9,261 bases of DNA, taken from positions 1 to 9,261 of the forward strand of contig JAGWXJ010000071.1 in the NCBI GenBank assembly GCA_018969935.1, in the 5' to 3' direction. How positions within the stretch are numbered: position 1 is the stretch's first letter; every line of letters starts with the position of its first letter. The notes under the pieces are model-generated. The model made no database searches. It was not told where the DNA came from and saw only the letters and a program-made list of their open reading frames with translations. The position numbers and the translations under genes were made by a program. Shown here in pieces: positions 5,238 through 9,261 of the stretch. This DNA comes from Alphaproteobacteria bacterium. Its GTDB lineage: Bacteria > Pseudomonadota > Alphaproteobacteria > Micavibrionales > UBA1664.

Positions 5238-8200
5238 ATGAACGATATGTCTGACGCCGGCACACTGGATAGAGATATCCTCGATAAAAGTGATCTTGTC
5301 GCAAAACTGCGCAGGACAGCCGATGAAATCATGGGCGTCGAAGATAAGACCCCTTTAAGGTTAAAGGCTAATAGCGTTGCCAGCTTCATGAAATCGCTGG
5401 CAACAGACCTTGAAAAAGGCGATCTGGCTTCAGCCCGCAAAAAACTGACAGTAATCCAAGAACAGATTAGTCAGAAAGACCGCAATTTAAGTGCACCAAT
5501 CATACTCCCAATAGGCACGGGAATTCTAATTTCGCAGGCCGAAATTTTTATTCGTACCAACGAAGCACTGTCAAAAACCCTGGAACCTACCGCAACCAGC
5601 CCTCTCGAAACCACTGATTTTGTAGCACAACTGGCGGCCGCGCTCCAAGACGCCACAGCGCAGGATGTATCCGATAAATTGGAAGCCCCCGACATCGAAA
5701 GGCTGAAGGCTGGCTTAACAGCGTTAATGTCGCCAAATGCAAAGGCCCAACCTGTCTTCGTTGAAAATGCGCTATCCGCAATCCTGATACGCCAAACAGG
5801 CACCGAAGCACAAAGCCTCCTTCAGGCCATCGATGCAAACGACCCAAGCGTTGGCACGCTTGTTGGCCTCTACGAAGACACAGCGCGCCTTCAATCTAAC
5901 GTCAAAACAGCCGGACACTTTATAGAACGCCTGAATGATCCAAACGTCGATTTAGATGAAGTAAAAGGCAAAAAATGGGTTATCGATGAGCTGAAAATCA
6001 ACAATCTGGCCGAAAATACGTTGCCAGAACTAGCGGAAAAACTGAAAAAGTATTGGGCTACCAACAAAGCCAACTTAGGAAAAACAGCACTGGCTATCGA
6101 AAGCAGCAAGGCAGCTCTCATCGCCAAATATCCCGTACAAACAGCCGAGCAGACATTCCAGGAAATCACCGAAGAACCGACAACCAGCCCAATCGATAAC
6201 TTGCGCAATTTTGCCAATGAAATGGCAAAAGCATTGCAAGCAGCGCATCCTGAATTTTTTGCCACCAATATAAAGCTGCATAACGCGGTTTGGGATTCAA
6301 TTGAAGAACTTGAAGCCAGCGTCAACAAAGGCGGTTATCAGAATTTAATCAACGCACGCTTTGACTTACTCGCATCCGTAAGGGATTTAGGCACTGCCTA
6401 TGAAGAAAAGTTGGTCGGCAAACTTAGCGAAGCTTTTGAAAATCTTAGAAACGCAACGGATGACGCGCTTCTCTGGCACTCCCGTAAAGCATCAGAAATT
6501 ATTGCTCTTACCAAGGATGTACAGGATGCAGTCAGCCATTCGCTGGATAAGCTTGATGATAAAACAGCCCAAACTGTTCGCGATATAATTTCCACGGATA
6601 TCTGCTCGCGCGCCGATGCCGCCGAAATCCTGACGGCCCTCAAACAAGGCCTGAGCGAGGCCGAAGGCGAAGCCAAAACCCAGACCGATGCACTGATAGC
6701 CGAAATCGCAGCTAACAATAACTTCGATATCGAATCCGAAACACTGGAAGAACTTTCCAAAATCGGCTTCAACCTGATCACTGCCCAACAGGACGCCCCT
6801 GCCGATACTGCTTCATTGGCCTCCGCAACAACGGCACCCGAAGCAACAGCCACAGCCGAAGGCGCAAACGCCACCCCTTCAAATGAAGACCAATTGGTAA
6901 AACATCTGGCAGCCGCAATCGGCAAGCTGCGCACGACAACCTCCGATAAATCCACACCACCCCCGCTGAAAAAAGCCGAGGAAACAGCCACCGCCGTAAT
7001 CGCAAGATACAAGCAGATGTACGGCGAGGACGCAGCTATATTGACGGATATCCCATACGCAGCCGCCACGCTCGAAACGATGAACGCCGTTTACAACCGC
7101 AAGGATTGTAAACCCTACATTAAAAGCGACGCAAAAGCAGTTCTCGGAGTCGTTGAAAAATTCGCAAGCGGTGAACACAATTCCAGTTATTTCGCTCAAG
7201 TCGTTAACGCTGGCCACAACATACTTTCCATCAGAGTAGCGCTTGGCCAAATCGGCAAAGCACTGAAGATTCCCGACGCGGATATAGCTGAATTGCACGC
7301 CGCATACTTCAGCAAAAATGCCGCTTATATCAATTACACGTACAGCTTGCACATAGCACTGAACGTGGTTAATGCGCAGCTCGCCAATCCCGCAGCAAAG
7401 GAAGCGGCACTACAGCAAGCCCGTTCTATCGTGTCGGATATGTGCCTTCTGGCGGTTTATACAGATAACAATCCACGGGCCAACAAGCGCTTTAATCAAA
7501 CAGTCGCCCGTCTAAATGCCATCGCCTACAACGTTACCCGTCAGGACGGCACAGACGCGGTTTACGTAGGCCCGAGCATCGGCATTGATGTAACCCTTGG
7601 CGGGCAACTATCGCGTACACGGAGTGAAGTCGAACGTAAAATCAAACCACTCCTAGGCAGATGGCAGCGCGCGCTTGATTTGATGGATATCAAAACAGGC
7701 ACCGCAAAAAGCCGCCTCTCCCAAATTCTGGGCTTCGGCACCGTTGAAACACAAATGCTGTTCAACGATTATCTTGATGCCACCGCGCACTGGAACGATG
7801 CTGACAAAAAGGCTGCAATCAAGAACATCTACGACTACGTCATAAGGCCTGATCACAAAGGCAGCATCCATAAGCATATGGTCGAGGTAATCGACCAGCA
7901 TGTTCAGGCCGAAAACCGCAACGAAATGCGTGACGCGGTTATCAGGAAGTTCGCCAAATTCAACAGCGACTTCAAGTACGACATCGGCAAGATGCACGAT
8001 GCTGTTACACAATACTGCAATAATCTGGTTGAAGCCTCTGGTGCCAGAAAAATGGATGGCACCCTTCTGGCCCACAACCTCATGATGTCCAGCAAATTCC
8101 CTGAGCCTGCACATCTGTCAGTACTTCAGGCATACCTTGAAGAAGTTCTAAGCTCGACTCAAAACCTTGATAAGGCCGCCAAGGCAAACGCCCTCGGCAA

Positions 8201-9261
8201 GGTCCTCACCAATCTTTCCTACTACTATCACTCAAATCAAAAAGAAGACTTTGAATTCGGTCAGGAGCTTTTTGATATTGGCAACGCCCGCATCCGTAGC
8301 GATAACGCCAAAAAGGATGCCGAAGGCTTCCCGAATGTCCTGAAACGCGCCGAGAAAGAGATCTCCCAGCAAGAACAACGCGTACGCGGCGATATCGTTG
8401 CTCTTATCGGCCAGTACGAAAATCTGTCTGGCCAGAAATTCGAACAGTACGAAGGTGAAACCGAAGCCCTTCTCAACGGCGTTTCGCAAGCACTGGCGGG
8501 CAAGCCACTTCTTTTGGCCGCACTGGATAAAGAGCTGACGTTTACTCTGGGTAAAATCGCAGCTTCCAAAGAGCCGAAAGGCAAGAAAGCCGATATTGCT
8601 TTAGCCGCATTGAACACACTTATTGATCTTTCGAAGCCTGGCAATAAACGTGATCGGATATTGAAGGCTCTCGCAGAACCTGAAACACCAACAGCCGCAC
8701 CAAAAGTTGCGACTAAAGCCGGCGATGACATTGCAATGGCGCCTAAACCCGCCGCCAAAAAAGCGGCAGCTGCGCCTAAAGTCAAAAAAGGCAGCCGCAT
8801 CGGCAACGCCGCATTCGCCTACTTTGTGAACGAACCCGATGAATTGCGTGACCCTGAAGCCAGAAAATGGCAGCGCGCAATGCGCAACAAAACAGCAATC
8901 GCCATCAAGCTGGCCCAGCTATCAACGCTGGCAGCGCTGGCCGCTACCAAAACAACTGCTGCTGTTGGTGGTTATGTCGTTGGCTTCACCGGCCTTTCCT
9001 CTCTTGGTGGCCTAGCTGCCGCCGCAACGGCCTCGGGCGCGCCATACACGGCATTGGTCCTTTCTATACTTGGCACTGGCGGTACCCTTGCATTAGGTGG
9101 CGCTATTACTGCATTACCCGTTGTGTATTTGGCAAACAAGGCAATCCGCATGTACCACCATGTCCGCGTTGCCAAAAAACGTGACATGGGCATCATGGCC
9201 CTGCGTCGCCAGAAAAAGAACGATAAGAAAGCCAGTAAAAAACTGCGCAAGCGTAAAAATG
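5238..9261 (+). CDS. Giant helix-rich protein with C-terminal hydrophobic region and basic tail (3' end beyond window)
   Basis: I do not recognise this protein. One frame runs uninterrupted from the ATG at 5238 to the window edge: 1341 complete codons and no stop. AAGAGGA lies 7 bases upstream as a good ribosome binding site. There is no signal peptide; the N-terminus is charged (MNDMSDAGTLDRD). Residues 1-515 look helical, rich in Ala, Glu, Lys and Leu, with a short hydrophobic patch at about 86-98. A Thr/Ala/Pro linker spans about 519-552. A second, more globular helical region spans about 553-1146. An Ala/Pro/Lys linker spans 1147-1186. Residues 1241-1299 are Gly/Ala-rich and hydrophobic, able to form two or more membrane helices, with Gly clusters around 1244-1258 and 1279-1288. 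The last visible 41 residues contain 18 Lys/Arg. Only four Cys were seen. It follows the 102-residue gene closely. A large effector, a membrane-anchored structural protein or a tape-measure-like protein are all possible; none is shown. Confidence 0.93.
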   Translation, partial: MNDMSDAGTLDRDILDKSDLVAKLRRTADEIMGVEDKTPLRLKANSVASFMKSLATDLEKGDLASARKKLTVIQEQISQKDRNLSAPIILPIGTGILISQAEIFIRTNEALSKTLEPTATSPLETTDFVAQLAAALQDATAQDVSDKLEAPDIERLKAGLTALMSPNAKAQPVFVENALSAILIRQTGTEAQSLLQAIDANDPSVGTLVGLYEDTARLQSNVKTAGHFIERLNDPNVDLDEVKGKKWVIDELKINNLAENTLPELAEKLKKYWATNKANLGKTALAIESSKAALIAKYPVQTAEQTFQEITEEPTTSPIDNLRNFANEMAKALQAAHPEFFATNIKLHNAVWDSIEELEASVNKGGYQNLINARFDLLASVRDLGTAYEEKLVGKLSEAFENLRNATDDALLWHSRKASEIIALTKDVQDAVSHSLDKLDDKTAQTVRDIISTDICSRADAAEILTALKQGLSEAEGEAKTQTDALIAEIAANNNFDIESETLEELSKIGFNLITAQQDAPADTASLASATTAPEATATAEGANATPSNEDQLVKHLAAAIGKLRTTTSDKSTPPPLKKAEETATAVIARYKQMYGEDAAILTDIPYAAATLETMNAVYNRKDCKPYIKSDAKAVLGVVEKFASGEHNSSYFAQVVNAGHNILSIRVALGQIGKALKIPDADIAELHAAYFSKNAAYINYTYSLHIALNVVNAQLANPAAKEAALQQARSIVSDMCLLAVYTDNNPRANKRFNQTVARLNAIAYNVTRQDGTDAVYVGPSIGIDVTLGGQLSRTRSEVERKIKPLLGRWQRALDLMDIKTGTAKSRLSQILGFGTVETQMLFNDYLDATAHWNDADKKAAIKNIYDYVIRPDHKGSIHKHMVEVIDQHVQAENRNEMRDAVIRKFAKFNSDFKYDIGKMHDAVTQYCNNLVEASGARKMDGTLLAHNLMMSSKFPEPAHLSVLQAYLEEVLSSTQNLDKAAKANALGKVLTNLSYYYHSNQKEDFEFGQELFDIGNARIRSDNAKKDAEGFPNVLKRAEKEISQQEQRVRGDIVALIGQYENLSGQKFEQYEGETEALLNGVSQALAGKPLLLAALDKELTFTLGKIAASKEPKGKKADIALAALNTLIDLSKPGNKRDRILKALAEPETPTAAPKVATKAGDDIAMAPKPAAKKAAAAPKVKKGSRIGNAAFAYFVNEPDELRDPEARKWQRAMRNKTAIAIKLAQLSTLAALAATKTTAAVGGYVVGFTGLSSLGGLAAAATASGAPYTALVLSILGTGGTLALGGAITALPVVYLANKAIRMYHHVRVAKKRDMGIMALRRQKKNDKKASKKLRKRKN

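Noticed and set aside
6398..7069. Minus-strand open frame of 223 codons
   Set aside because: It lies wholly antisense to the giant plus-strand frame. It reads as a Ser/Ala/Val-rich sequence typical of the complement of Ala/Glu/Lys-rich coding DNA, and it has no motif.
7653..8806. Further minus-strand frames (for example 7653-8114 and 8261-8806)
   Set aside because: They are antisense to the same continuous plus-strand gene, with low-complexity Ala/Ser/Leu content and no recognisable domain.
5238..9261. Giant gene as a phage tail tape-measure protein
   Set aside because: Length, helices and a hydrophobic region would fit, but no phage structural or lysis genes are visible. The left neighbours are housekeeping or glycan genes, so the label is not supported within this window.

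Overview
The window looks like chromosomal DNA from an alphaproteobacterium. The best evidence is a circularly permuted (two-piece) tmRNA gene on the minus strand at about 557-890, a layout typical of that class. It encodes the proteolysis tag ANDNNRWDEKVALAA. A perfect TTAA-N7-TTAA half-site pair, the shape of a CtrA box, at 4794-4808 fits the same assignment. The base composition is only moderately G+C rich. The genus cannot be fixed from the sequence alone. No insertion sequence, phage gene, CRISPR array, tRNA or rRNA was seen.

Layout. At the left edge a receiver-domain protein (minus, 1-379) runs off the window. Next comes a stretch without protein genes (380-1033). It holds ssrA on the minus strand and, divergently, the promoter of a dTMP/folate operon on the plus strand: thyA (1034-1828), folA (1825-2319, overlapping by ATGA) and an unrecognised 55-residue ORF (2322-2489). 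A class I/II PLP aminotransferase (minus, 2492-3667) converges on this operon with two bases between the stop codons. Divergent from the aminotransferase is a GT4-type glycosyltransferase (3751-4797), whose EX7E motif has Gln in the second position. After the CtrA-like site comes an unrecognised 102-residue protein (4900-5208). It is followed 29 bases later by a very long reading frame that starts at 5238 and is still open at the right edge (at least 1341 codons).

How the genes work together. ThyA makes dTMP and releases dihydrofolate, and FolA recycles it to tetrahydrofolate. SsrA rescues stalled ribosomes and tags the unfinished protein for proteolysis. The aminotransferase and glycosyltransferase have no visible functional link.

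The part most likely to be undescribed is the 102-residue protein plus giant protein pair. The giant protein has no visible signal peptide, is helix-rich, and has two Ala/Pro linkers. Near its C-terminus it has a Gly/Ala-rich hydrophobic segment of about 60 residues followed by a strongly basic tail. I do not recognise either protein.
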